Assembly: GCA_029863625.1 (NCBI GenBank)
Contig: JAOTUY010000004.1
Location: 31,142 to 95,141 of the forward strand
Direction of reading: 5' to 3'
DNA from: Acidimicrobiia bacterium
GTDB lineage: Bacteria; Actinomycetota; Acidimicrobiia; Spongiisociales; UBA4744
DNA: 64,000 nucleotides
The position numbers and the translations under genes are program-made. The stretch's first letter is position 1, and each line of letters begins with the position of its first letter. The notes beneath the pieces are model-generated. The model did not search any database and was not told the origin of the DNA. It saw only the letters and a list, made by a program, of their open reading frames with translations. This document shows, one piece after another, positions 30,563 to 40,035 of this stretch.

Positions 30563-30730
30563 ACTACCGCGCTGCGACCTACCTACCCTCTCGGGTCTCA
30601 CAATCTGGCCAACGGGGGCAGACACCCTCTGACGCCCCTGTCTGCATCCTTCTCCCTGATGCAGTTCGTCCACTGCTTGCCTCGATGTCCTGGACAGTGA
30701 CGTCGAATGGCTCGGTGATACGAAGACCGT

Positions 30731-31645
30731 ATGGGTAGGACACAGCACGTCGTGACGACCGACCTGGCCGGCGAACGAGCGGACAAGGTCGTCGCGGTCG
30801 TGGCGGGTCTCAGCCGGGCGGCAGCACGTTCCTTGATCGACCGGGGATTGGTGACTGTGCAGGGCGAGCCGGTCGACCCCAAACAGCGGCTCGTCGAAGG
30901 CGTTGAGCTGGACATCGAGATGCCCGTTCTGCATCGGCTCGAGCCCGAGCCAATCCCGCTGGTCGTCCGGTATGAGGACGACCATGTGGCTGTTGTCGAA
31001 AAGCCGGCCGGGATGGTCGTTCATCCAGGTGCCGGCCGGGCAACCGGCACCCTCGCCGCGGGTCTGCTCGCCCGCTGGCCCAAGGTGGAAGGCGTCGGCG
31101 CGGCCGATCGATGGGGTATCGTCCACCGCCTCGACCGTGAGGTTTCCGGTCTTCTGGTTGTTGCTTTGACAGAGGTTGCCTACGAGGTGCTGGTCGCTTC
31201 GCTCGCCCGGCGGTCCGTTGTCAGGGACTACCGGGCCCTGGTGTGGGGAGCTTTTGACGCGGCCACCGGCACCATCGATGCTCCCATCGGGCGGGATTCC
31301 CGGTCTCCCGCCCGGATGGCGACGCAGGTGGAAGGGCGCCCTTCGCGGACCCACTTCCGCCGGACGGCCTACTGGTCCCAGGCCGACCTATCGATGCTGG
31401 ACGTAAGCCTCGAGACCGGTCGCACCCATCAGATCAGGGTCCATCTCGCTTCGATCGGACATCCGGTGGTCGGTGATCGTGCCTACGGCCGGCCCGGCCC
31501 TCCGGGTATCGATCCCCACCGGGTCTGGCTGCACGCGGCTCACCTCGAATTCGACCATCCGGTCATCCACCAGAAGATTTCGGTGGATTCGCCCCTCCCC
31601 GAAGAGCTTCATGAGTCCTTGGGAGCGCTTGGACCGCCTGACTGA
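30731..31645 (+). CDS. rluD: RluD-type 23S rRNA pseudouridine synthase
   Basis: S4 domain then KPAGMVVHPGAG; GIVHRLDREVSGLLVVA; TGRTHQIRVHLASIGHPVVGD. Confidence 0.93.
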   Translation: MGRTQHVVTTDLAGERADKVVAVVAGLSRAAARSLIDRGLVTVQGEPVDPKQRLVEGVELDIEMPVLHRLEPEPIPLVVRYEDDHVAVVEKPAGMVVHPGAGRATGTLAAGLLARWPKVEGVGAADRWGIVHRLDREVSGLLVVALTEVAYEVLVASLARRSVVRDYRALVWGAFDAATGTIDAPIGRDSRSPARMATQVEGRPSRTHFRRTAYWSQADLSMLDVSLETGRTHQIRVHLASIGHPVVGDRAYGRPGPPGIDPHRVWLHAAHLEFDHPVIHQKISVDSPLPEELHESLGALGPPD

Positions 31646-31715
31646 ACGAACTGTCCGCGTTCCGGTATCCGCCATCCGAGGGTGCTAATGGCTGATAACG
31701 GACAGCCGATAACTG

Positions 31716-32747
31716 CTACCCGAAGAAGGTCCGGGCGACGTCGTAGGTGGCCTCATCGACACCGCGGATGTCGGCGCACGCCTCGTCGAGCGGCACCGGA
31801 ACGATATTCGGGCCCTTGGCGGCAACCATGACGCCGTGAGTCCCGGCCACCGCCAGATCGGCCGCCACTACCCCCAGCCTGGTACCGAGCACACGGTCGA
31901 AAGCGGTTGGTGTGCCACCCCGCTGCAAGTGACCAAGCACGGTGACCCGGGTCTCGAATCCGGTTAGTTTCTCGAGCGCCGGAGCGATCTGATAAGCAAC
32001 TCCGCCCAGTCGCTTGAAACCAAACTCGTCGACCTCGGCCTCCCGCGGGTTGGCCGTCGGCGGTGGTTCGATGCCTTCCGCCACGACGACTACCGAATAG
32101 GAGTGTCCATGGCGATGGCGGGAGCGGATCACGTCGGCGACTTCGTCCAAGTCATAAGGTATTTCGGGGATGAGCACCGCGTCGGCTCCACCTGCGATTC
32201 CGGCGTAGGTTGCGATCCAACCTTTGGTACGCCCCATCACCTCGACCAGCATGATCCGGTTGTGAGATTCCGCCGTTGTCGTGATTCTGTCGATCGCTTC
32301 GGTGGCGATCTCGAGCGCGGTATCGAAACCAAACGTCCAGTCGGTGGCGGCGATATCGTTGTCGATTGTCTTGGGTACCCCAACGACCTTCAGTCCTTCG
32401 TTGGAGAGCTTCAGCGCCGAAAGCAACGTTCCGTCGCCTCCAATGACTATCAGGGAATCGATGCCGTTCCGTTCGATGGTCTTGCGAACACTTTCGTAGC
32501 CATCGCCATGCACATACGGGTCCATCCGAGAAGTCCCGAGAATCGTCCCTCCCCGGGCCAGGATGCCCCGCACCGAGTCTCGGTCGAGTGACCGGGTCCG
32601 CCCCTGCATCAGCCCTTCCCATCCATTGAGAACGCCGACCGCCTCGGCTCCGTGACGCTCCGTCGCTCGGGTCACAACCGCGCGGATCACCGCATTGAGA
32701 CCGGGACAGTCGCCGCCGGCGGTGAGGACTCCGATCACATTGCTCAT
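31716..32747 (-). CDS. pfkA: 6-phosphofructokinase, GGDG type (ATP-dependent signature)
   Basis: GVLTAGGDCPGLNAVIRAVV; VIGGDGTLLSALKL; VGVPKTIDNDIAATDWTFGFDTA; LGHLQRGGTPTAFDR. Confidence 0.93.
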   Translation of the reverse strand: MSNVIGVLTAGGDCPGLNAVIRAVVTRATERHGAEAVGVLNGWEGLMQGRTRSLDRDSVRGILARGGTILGTSRMDPYVHGDGYESVRKTIERNGIDSLIVIGGDGTLLSALKLSNEGLKVVGVPKTIDNDIAATDWTFGFDTALEIATEAIDRITTTAESHNRIMLVEVMGRTKGWIATYAGIAGGADAVLIPEIPYDLDEVADVIRSRHRHGHSYSVVVVAEGIEPPPTANPREAEVDEFGFKRLGGVAYQIAPALEKLTGFETRVTVLGHLQRGGTPTAFDRVLGTRLGVVAADLAVAGTHGVMVAAKGPNIVPVPLDEACADIRGVDEATYDVARTFFG

Positions 32748-32777
32748 ACGGGCCTCTCCGAGTGGCTCAGCGGACTC

Positions 32778-33926
32778 CTAATAGAGGAACATGGGTTTGC
32801 CGGTTACGTGGCGAACCTTGGCCCGATAGTTGTCCGCGTCGTACAGTTCGGTGACATCCACACGCTTGACGCCCTCCTTCGTAACCGAGATGGGGACGTT
32901 GGTGTAGGTGCCTCCCCGTAGCGCGACCATTCGGCCGGTTGAGCCCTCCATGGCCAGATCGGCGGCCATTACCGCGTAGTTGATCGCCACCATCAAGTCG
33001 AGGGAATCCGGGCTTCCCGATCGCATCAGATAGGCCACGCGCTGCTCAATGATGCCGATGCCCGTCTTCTCTTTCAGTAGCTCGCCGGTAACCGTTCCGA
33101 CGCCCCCAAGCTTGCGGTGACCGTATGCATCCGGTTCGCCGGACTGGATCACCTCGCCGCCGATAATGCTGGCTCCTTCGGAGATGGCCACCATCGCGTA
33201 ATTGCTCGGGTTGTTTTGGCGATCGCGGACCAGCATGTCAGCCAGTGTGTCGATGTCGAAGGGAACCTCGGAGATCAGAACTCGGTCGACGCCGGCCAGG
33301 TAGGCAGTAACTAGCGCCGTCTCGCCGCTATTCCTTCCGAAGAGTTCGACGACCGCAATGCGTTCATGTGACCCGGTACTCGTGCGTAGATTCGTGATGA
33401 AGTCGACTCCCCGGGTTACCGCCGTTGAGAACCCGATGCAGTACTCGGTTCCGTGCACGTCATTGTCCATCGTCTTCGGAATAGCGATCACGGGTACGTC
33501 CTCTTCGTGCATCCGCATTCCGTACGAAAGGGTGTCATCGCCGCCGATGGGAATCAGGACATCGATCTTCTGGTCCTCCAAGACGGTCTTGACATGGTCG
33601 GTGAAATCGAACGGCCCGTCTCCGATGGCCTGCTCGGCGAGGAAGTCGGGTATCTCCTTGGGCCGGACCCGCTGGGGGTTCGTTCGAGAGGTGTGCAACA
33701 TCGTGCCGCCGGTTCGATCAATGGTGCGCACGACCTGCGGGTCGAGAGGTCGAAAATTGCGAGCTGCCGAGTCTGGGTCGGCGGGGTTGTGATTGAGGAG
33801 ACCGGCCCAACCGCGTCGGATGCCGAGGACCTCGTGGCCCTCCTCCGCGACCCGGTTGACCACGGCCTTGATGCATGGGTTGAGGCCGGGTACATCGCCA
33901 CCGCCGGTCAAGATTCCAATCCGCAT
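32778..33926 (-). CDS. 6-phosphofructokinase, GGDD type (PPi-dependent signature)
   Basis: [53 protein letters not shown]. Confidence 0.9.
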   Translation of the reverse strand: MRIGILTGGGDVPGLNPCIKAVVNRVAEEGHEVLGIRRGWAGLLNHNPADPDSAARNFRPLDPQVVRTIDRTGGTMLHTSRTNPQRVRPKEIPDFLAEQAIGDGPFDFTDHVKTVLEDQKIDVLIPIGGDDTLSYGMRMHEEDVPVIAIPKTMDNDVHGTEYCIGFSTAVTRGVDFITNLRTSTGSHERIAVVELFGRNSGETALVTAYLAGVDRVLISEVPFDIDTLADMLVRDRQNNPSNYAMVAISEGASIIGGEVIQSGEPDAYGHRKLGGVGTVTGELLKEKTGIGIIEQRVAYLMRSGSPDSLDLMVAINYAVMAADLAMEGSTGRMVALRGGTYTNVPISVTKEGVKRVDVTELYDADNYRAKVRHVTGKPMFLY

Positions 33927-34149
33927 GGTTTAACTCCTCGTTGACAGCTCGTGACCGGCCCCGGCGCTCCCGATGCCGACTCGCGGGTCCGCGAGTGGAA
34001 CCAGCACGATCCGACCGAAGGATACTAGTGCAGTATCACGCAGCATCTCGGGGTCGACCGTACTCGCCTCATGGCGGCGCGGAAGAGCGGAAGCGCGCCT
34101 GGTAGGGTACAAATCCCAGCAATGTAATTCTCGAGGAGAGCCTTCGACG

Positions 34150-37100
34150 GTGGAATCGGACAGCTTCGCGCACCTCCATCTTCACACCGAATTCTCGATG
34201 CTCGACGGCGCAGCTCGTGTGAATGAGGTCGTGAAGGCCGCCCAACGCGATGGACAGCCGGCGGTGGCAATCACCGACCACGGGGTCCTCTATGGGGCCG
34301 TTGACTTCTACAAGGCAGCCGTCGAAGAAGGCATCAAACCGATCATCGGCGTCGAGGCTTACGTAACGCCCGGGTCTCGTTTCGATCGCCCATCTCGCAA
34401 CCAGAATGTCCGTCACCATCTGACGTTGCTCGCCGAAAATGAAACGGGTTATCGGAACCTCATCAAGTTAGTGAGCCGGGCCTATCTGGAGGGGTACTAC
34501 TACAAGCCGCGGATGGATCTCGAGCTTTTGGCGGAGCACTCCGAAGGAGTTATCGCCGGCTCCGGCTGCCTGGGAGGACCTGTTGCTCAGCAGTTGGCCC
34601 CCGATGCCTCCCGTGAGGAGGGCAATCAAGGGCAGATCCGTGACTTCGAAGCAGCTTTGAGCACTGCTGCCCGGTATCAGGACATCTTCGGCCGAGACAA
34701 CTTCTTCATCGAGTTGCAGGACCACGGGCTCGAGCCGCAGCAACGGATCCTTCCCGACCTTGTTGAGATTTCCAAACAGCTGGCTGCCCCCCTGCTGGCC
34801 ACCAACGACTCGCACTACACCTATCAAGACGAAGCGGAAGCGCACGACGTCTTGCTGTGTATCCAGACTGGTTCGACGGTCGACGAGCCGAACAGGTTCA
34901 AGTTCGAAGGCCAGGAGTTCTACCTCAAAAGCTCACAGCAGATGCGATCTATCTTCCCGGACGATCTCTACCCGCGGGCGTGCGACAACACTCTCTGGGT
35001 GGCCGAGCGGGCCAACGTGAAGTTGGAGTTCGGCAATATGCTGCTCCCGCACTTCCCGGTTCCGGACGGACACACCGAGTCTTCGTATCTACGAGCGCTC
35101 GTTATCGAAGGCGCCCACCAGCGATACGGAGACTCGTTCTCTCCTGAGATAACGGATCGCCTCGAACACGAGTTGCGGATTGTCGACGAGATGGGCTTCC
35201 CCGCCTATTTTCTGATCGTGTGGGATCTGATCCGGTATGCTCGCGAACACGGGATCAGAACCGGACCCGGCCGAGGGAGCGCAGCCGGATCGATCATCTC
35301 CTACTCACTGCAGATCACCGCTCTGGACCCTCTCGAGTACGGCCTGATTTTTGAGCGTTTCCTCAACCCGGGTCGGCGCGAGATGCCGGACATCGACATG
35401 GACTTCGATGAGCGGTATCGCTCCGATGTGATTCGCTACGCCAGCGAGCGGTACGGAACCGATCACGTCGCCCAGATCGTGACCTTCTCCACCATCAAAG
35501 GCCGCCAGGCGATCCGTGATTCGGCCCGCGTTCTCGGCTACTCCTACGGCTTGGGTGACCGGGTTGCCAAGATGATGCCGCCTCCGATCCTCGGAAAGGA
35601 AGCGGATCTCAATCAGTGCCTGGTCGATCCGGGACCGGGGGCCGACCCGGCGATCAGGGACTTCCATTCGAACGCGGCTCCGCTCCGGGATGCCTATGCC
35701 TCCGATCCAGATGTGCAGCGGGTGGTTGATACCGCCCGGGGATTGGAAGGGCTCCGCCGCCAGGACGGTATACACGCCGCGGCGGTAGTGATCTCGGCTC
35801 AACCGCTGACCGACATCGTGCCGATCCAGCGGAAAGGAGAAGGCGCTGAGATCGTCACCCAATACGAAATGCACGGGATCGAAGCCCTCGGTCTTCTCAA
35901 GATGGACTTCCTGGGGCTCCGCAACCTGTCGACCATCGAGCGAGCCGTCGAGTTGATCGGGGAATCACGAGGGGAGGATGTCGACGTCGATCATCTTCCG
36001 CTCGACGATCCCGTCACCTTCGAGATGCTCAGGCGAGGCGACACCATCGGGGTGTTTCAACTCGAGGGCAATGCTATGCGTTCCCTGATACGGAGCCTCC
36101 AGCCGGAGAGCTTCGACGACATCGTTGCCGTAAACGCGCTTTTTCGTCCCGGTCCCATGGGTCAGAACATGCATTACGAATACGCCGACCGGAAGAATGG
36201 GCGCAAACCGGTGGAATACCCGCATCCGCTCACGGTCCCTTTCCTCGAGTCGACCTACGGGATCATCGTGTATCAGGAGCAGGTCATGCAAGTCGCTCGT
36301 GACCTGGCGGGGTACTCGATGGCCGAGGCCGACACGCTCCGGAAGGCCATGGGCAAGAAGGTCAAGGCCATCATGGAGCAGGAGCGGGAGAAGTTCGTGG
36401 CAGGCTGTAAGGCGCAGGGCCATGACCAGAAACTTGGTAAGGATCTCTGGGATGCGGTTGAACCGTTCGCCGGATACGGCTTCAACAAGAGCCATTCGGC
36501 CGCCTATGGATACGTTGCTTATCAAACGGCCTGGCTGAAAGCCAATTATCCAGCCGAGTACATGGCTGCCCTGCTCACGTCAACCAAGCGGGACAAGGAT
36601 CGAACTGCGATCTACCTCAATGAGTGCAGAACCACGGGTATCAAGGTGATGGTCCCGGATGTCAATCGATCCGATATGGACTTCACCGTCCGCGATGGGG
36701 CCATCACTTTCGGGTTGTCGGCAATTCGCAACGTCGGGGAAGGCGTCGTCGAAAAGATCCTCGAAGCTCGCCCAGGTGGTGAAGTTTTCGAGTCCTTCCA
36801 AGATTTTGTCAACCGGGTCGATGCCTCGGCTCTTAACAAGCGGACCATCGAGTCGCTCATCAAAGCCGGCGCCTTCGATTCTGTCACGCCGGCTCGCCGC
36901 GGCCTGCTCCTTGTCTACGAGCAGATCCTCGATGCAACCCTCAGCCGGAGACGCAACGAGGACATGGGCCAGTACAGCTTGTTTGGATCCGAGAACGGCG
37001 GGGAGAACAACGAGAACGTCGACATCCCGGAGCTGACCTGGGATAAACGAACCCGACTCGCCTTTGAGAAAGAGATGCTGGGCCTCTATGTCTCCGACCA

Positions 37101-37683
37101 TCCTCTGTTCGGGGTTGAGTATGCGCTGCGCCAGGCCGTGACGACCAGTATTCCGGCGCTGGCAGACCAGCCAGACGGTGCAACGGTGACGATTGGTGGT
37201 CTGGTTGGCTCAATCACCCGGCGTTTCACCCGCAAGGGCGATCCGATGCTGTTCTTCCAAGTTGAGGATCTCGAGGGGTCTGTCGAGGTAGTCGCCTTTC
37301 CAAAAGTCGTCATGGAAACCGGGGCCATGATCCGCGAAGATGCCATCGTGATCATCACCGGTCGGGCCGACAACCGCGGCGATGACGTGAAGGTCATCGC
37401 CCAGGAAGTTCGAGAGCCCGAATTGCGGAGTGAGACCGCTGTACGGCTCGAGGTGCCCGCCACGCTGCTTTCGCCGAAAATGGTCGAACGGTTGAAGGAG
37501 ATCCTGGTCAACCATCCGGGCACCGCCCCGGTCTACCTGCATATGACCTCAGCGACGGGGCACAAGGTCTGGAAGCTGTCGACCGAGCATTGTGTGGAGC
37601 CCCGTTCTGCATTGTACGCGGAGCTGCGGGAATTGCTCGGTCAGAAGGCGGTCGTCACATCCGGCCGGCTCGATGCCGGCTAA
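34150..37683 (+). CDS. dnaE: DNA polymerase III subunit alpha
   Basis: PHP domain FAHLHLHTEFSMLDGAARV; GPGRGSAAGSIISYSLQIT; MPDIDMDFDERYR; GTG start inferred. Confidence 0.97.
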   Translation: MESDSFAHLHLHTEFSMLDGAARVNEVVKAAQRDGQPAVAITDHGVLYGAVDFYKAAVEEGIKPIIGVEAYVTPGSRFDRPSRNQNVRHHLTLLAENETGYRNLIKLVSRAYLEGYYYKPRMDLELLAEHSEGVIAGSGCLGGPVAQQLAPDASREEGNQGQIRDFEAALSTAARYQDIFGRDNFFIELQDHGLEPQQRILPDLVEISKQLAAPLLATNDSHYTYQDEAEAHDVLLCIQTGSTVDEPNRFKFEGQEFYLKSSQQMRSIFPDDLYPRACDNTLWVAERANVKLEFGNMLLPHFPVPDGHTESSYLRALVIEGAHQRYGDSFSPEITDRLEHELRIVDEMGFPAYFLIVWDLIRYAREHGIRTGPGRGSAAGSIISYSLQITALDPLEYGLIFERFLNPGRREMPDIDMDFDERYRSDVIRYASERYGTDHVAQIVTFSTIKGRQAIRDSARVLGYSYGLGDRVAKMMPPPILGKEADLNQCLVDPGPGADPAIRDFHSNAAPLRDAYASDPDVQRVVDTARGLEGLRRQDGIHAAAVVISAQPLTDIVPIQRKGEGAEIVTQYEMHGIEALGLLKMDFLGLRNLSTIERAVELIGESRGEDVDVDHLPLDDPVTFEMLRRGDTIGVFQLEGNAMRSLIRSLQPESFDDIVAVNALFRPGPMGQNMHYEYADRKNGRKPVEYPHPLTVPFLESTYGIIVYQEQVMQVARDLAGYSMAEADTLRKAMGKKVKAIMEQEREKFVAGCKAQGHDQKLGKDLWDAVEPFAGYGFNKSHSAAYGYVAYQTAWLKANYPAEYMAALLTSTKRDKDRTAIYLNECRTTGIKVMVPDVNRSDMDFTVRDGAITFGLSAIRNVGEGVVEKILEARPGGEVFESFQDFVNRVDASALNKRTIESLIKAGAFDSVTPARRGLLLVYEQILDATLSRRRNEDMGQYSLFGSENGGENNENVDIPELTWDKRTRLAFEKEMLGLYVSDHPLFGVEYALRQAVTTSIPALADQPDGATVTIGGLVGSITRRFTRKGDPMLFFQVEDLEGSVEVVAFPKVVMETGAMIREDAIVIITGRADNRGDDVKVIAQEVREPELRSETAVRLEVPATLLSPKMVERLKEILVNHPGTAPVYLHMTSATGHKVWKLSTEHCVEPRSALYAELRELLGQKAVVTSGRLDAG

Positions 37684-37790
37684 AAGAGGTTTCTTCCCCC
37701 CTTGGGAACGAAGTGAGCGAACAGGGTGGAGGTGCCGAGCGAAGCAAGGCGGAGGGGGTCTGTTCCCACCAAGAATGCCTCCGGCGGGAG
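37684..37790. repeat. Intergenic inverted repeat between convergent dnaE and arsA-like gene
   Basis: TTCTT...TGGGAAC / GTTCCCA...AAGAA arms around GAACGAAGTGAGCGAA and GAGCGAAGCAAGGCGGA motifs. Confidence 0.5.
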
Positions 37791-38840
37791 CTATTGCGTC
37801 ACAACCCCCAAGCGTTCCAGCGGCAGGCCTTCGGCCGCGGTGATCAGGGCGGCCAGGTCGTCCAGGGTCGTTGGGGTTTTTGGGCGCCACGGGACGGTGG
37901 CTATCTCCGTCTTCCAGAGGGCCGCGAATTCCTTTCGCACCTCGGTCTGTCGGTGCGCTTCGGCACCCCACCGGGCCAGGTTCTCGACGAGTGGACCATC
38001 GCTAGGTGGTTTCGGGTTGTGCCAGTCCACGGGTAGGACCCGGTTGAATACGACGGCGTCCGGATCTGGAACCATTTCTGGAAGGTCACGGTAGAAGCGG
38101 GCTGCTTCCCGGAGTGGAGCCGGATCGGCGGTGGTCACGACCACGGTCCGAGATTCCCTGAAGTGTTGTTCGATCTGGACCGCTCGGCGAGCAAGACCGT
38201 CATACATCGAGCGCATGTCCATCAGGAACTCGGCGACGCGCTCCAACAAATCCGACCCGAGCGCAGCTCCGGCTATGCGGAGGGCGGGTCGGGCAGTGAG
38301 TGTGAAGAGGGCGCGTCGCCCCGGAATTGCGCCGCCGGTTAGCCAGCGCAGAAGGCGGCCGCCCACCAGGTCGCGCATCTCGGCGGGTGCTGAGAAGAAT
38401 TCGATGCCACCGGCCGACGGGGGTGTGTCCACCACCACCAGATCCCACGCTCGGGCCTCCACGTAGTTCGCCATCTCCTCGGCTGAGGCATACGACTGAC
38501 TAGCTGGAAAATGCTGGGTAGCCGCTTCGAAAAACGGATTGTCCACCAATCTGTCTGCGACGTCCGCCGGTGCGTGGCGATGGGCGATCGCCTTCCATGA
38601 CGCGGAAGCGTCGAGCATTGCAGCCCAGAGGTTCGGCTCATCTTTGTGTGGGCTGGGCTCGGAGCCGAGGTTCTTGAGGCCCAGCGCAGTTGCCAGCCGT
38701 CTGGCAGGATCGATGGTCACAACCAGGGTGCGAACCCCGGCGCGGGCGGCGGTGACGGCCAGCGCCGCCGACAGGGTGGTTTTACCAACACCGCCGCCTC
38801 CCGTGACGAGGAGCACCTTGGACGTCATTCCTCCCCCCAC
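37791..38840 (-). CDS. ArsA/Get3-like ATPase, subunit with GGGGVGKT P-loop
   Basis: VLLVTGGGGVGKTTLSAALAVTAARAGVRTLVVTIDPARRLATALGL; VVVDTPPSAGG. Confidence 0.9.
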   Translation of the reverse strand: MGGGMTSKVLLVTGGGGVGKTTLSAALAVTAARAGVRTLVVTIDPARRLATALGLKNLGSEPSPHKDEPNLWAAMLDASASWKAIAHRHAPADVADRLVDNPFFEAATQHFPASQSYASAEEMANYVEARAWDLVVVDTPPSAGGIEFFSAPAEMRDLVGGRLLRWLTGGAIPGRRALFTLTARPALRIAGAALGSDLLERVAEFLMDMRSMYDGLARRAVQIEQHFRESRTVVVTTADPAPLREAARFYRDLPEMVPDPDAVVFNRVLPVDWHNPKPPSDGPLVENLARWGAEAHRQTEVRKEFAALWKTEIATVPWRPKTPTTLDDLAALITAAEGLPLERLGVVTQ

Positions 38841-39727
38841 ACATCGGCCAGTCGGGCCGCCACCTCAGGAGGGGTGTGGAGCCCGAATAGGAACGGGAGT
38901 TGCACGTCGGGGGATAGCTGAGTGATCCATTTCTGTTGCTCTTCGTGGAGCGTCTTGTGCATCAAAGCGGCTTCGCGAGCCGGGCCGGGGCCGACCTCTT
39001 TGATCTGCTGACTGGTTGCATCGAGAGCGGGCAGGATCCGATTGGCAACCACCTCCGGGGGGCTGATCACCTGATGTTCGGTCAGCCAGGTGAGGGCTTC
39101 TTGGGTCTCGGTGATGGGGAGCTCCTCTGCCAGGGTGACCAGCTGCATTCCGCTGATGGAAGCGTCCGCGAGTAGATCCATCATCCAGTCTGCCTGTTCG
39201 CGGACCTTTCCAACCGGTACCAATTCGGTCACCGTCTGGGGGGCTCGGAGGTGAGATCCGATCTGCCCGAGCGGGGGGCCGTCGGCGATCACGAGATCCC
39301 AAGCCCCTTTGCGGACCTCCCAGAGCACCTTTCCCATGGTGACGACCTCGCGGATTCCGGGCGCCGTCGACGCCAACGCGTCGAACGCACGGGCCAGGGG
39401 CCCCATCCGGGTGACTTTGGGCACTCCCAGTTGGACTTTCAGGTACTCATTGAGGGCGGCCGGTCGATGAACTGCCAGGGCATGGAGACCCGGACGGATC
39501 TCCCGAGCCTCGTATTCGAGGCGCTCCCGTCCGAGGTGGAGGGCCAACCCGAGTTGGTCCGTCATCGCTACGGTCAGGACTCGTTTGCCGAGATGGACTG
39601 CGCGCAGCGCCAATGCGGCGGAAACTGCCGAGCGGCCCACCCCACCCTTTCCTGTGACGATGATCAGGCGGCGTTCAAGCATCGCCCGGACATTAGTGCC
39701 GTGTGGGACCACCGCTGCACCGGCCAA
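38825..39727 (-). CDS. ArsA/Get3-like ATPase, subunit with GKGGVGRS P-loop
   Basis: LIIVTGKGGVGRSAVSAALALRAVHLGKRVLTVAMTDQ; LVIADGPPLGQ. Confidence 0.88.
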   Translation of the reverse strand: MAGAAVVPHGTNVRAMLERRLIIVTGKGGVGRSAVSAALALRAVHLGKRVLTVAMTDQLGLALHLGRERLEYEAREIRPGLHALAVHRPAALNEYLKVQLGVPKVTRMGPLARAFDALASTAPGIREVVTMGKVLWEVRKGAWDLVIADGPPLGQIGSHLRAPQTVTELVPVGKVREQADWMMDLLADASISGMQLVTLAEELPITETQEALTWLTEHQVISPPEVVANRILPALDATSQQIKEVGPGPAREAALMHKTLHEEQQKWITQLSPDVQLPFLFGLHTPPEVAARLADVWGEE

Positions 39728-39785
39728 CGGCCGCGCCCCTTCCGGTTGCGATAGCCTGGAACCGCGAGATCAATCTGGAGGTCAC

Positions 39786-39998
39786 ATGACGCAGTTCGAC
39801 GTGGATGGCTTTGTTCGGCGGTATCGAGAGCGGGCCGATGCCGTCAAAGAGAGGGGTGTCCCACCGGTGGCCGGCGAAGAGCGCCGGCGGTTCATCGAAC
39901 AGGCAGAACTGGACTACCTCGACTATTCGCTGGTGGGCTCATCGAAGTGGGAAATCGACGACGAGTGCCTGGTGCTGAGAATTCCGTTGAAGAAGTAA
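39786..39998 (+). CDS. Small conserved hypothetical protein
   Basis: 70-aa ORF MTQFDVDGFVRRYRERADAVKERGVPPVAGEERRRFIEQAELDYLDYSLVGSSKWEIDDECLVLRIPLKK; divergent from the ArsA pair. Confidence 0.75.
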   Translation: MTQFDVDGFVRRYRERADAVKERGVPPVAGEERRRFIEQAELDYLDYSLVGSSKWEIDDECLVLRIPLKK

Positions 39999-40007
39999 GA
40001 AATCAGT

Positions 40008-40035
40008 AGTACCTGGTACCTAGTACCAGGTACCT
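40008..40035. repeat. Heptad-periodic repeat, also a perfect 10-bp palindrome
   Basis: AGTACCT-GGTACCT-AGTACCA-GGTACCT; arms TACCTGGTAC (40010-40019) and GTACCAGGTA (40023-40032). Confidence 0.7.
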
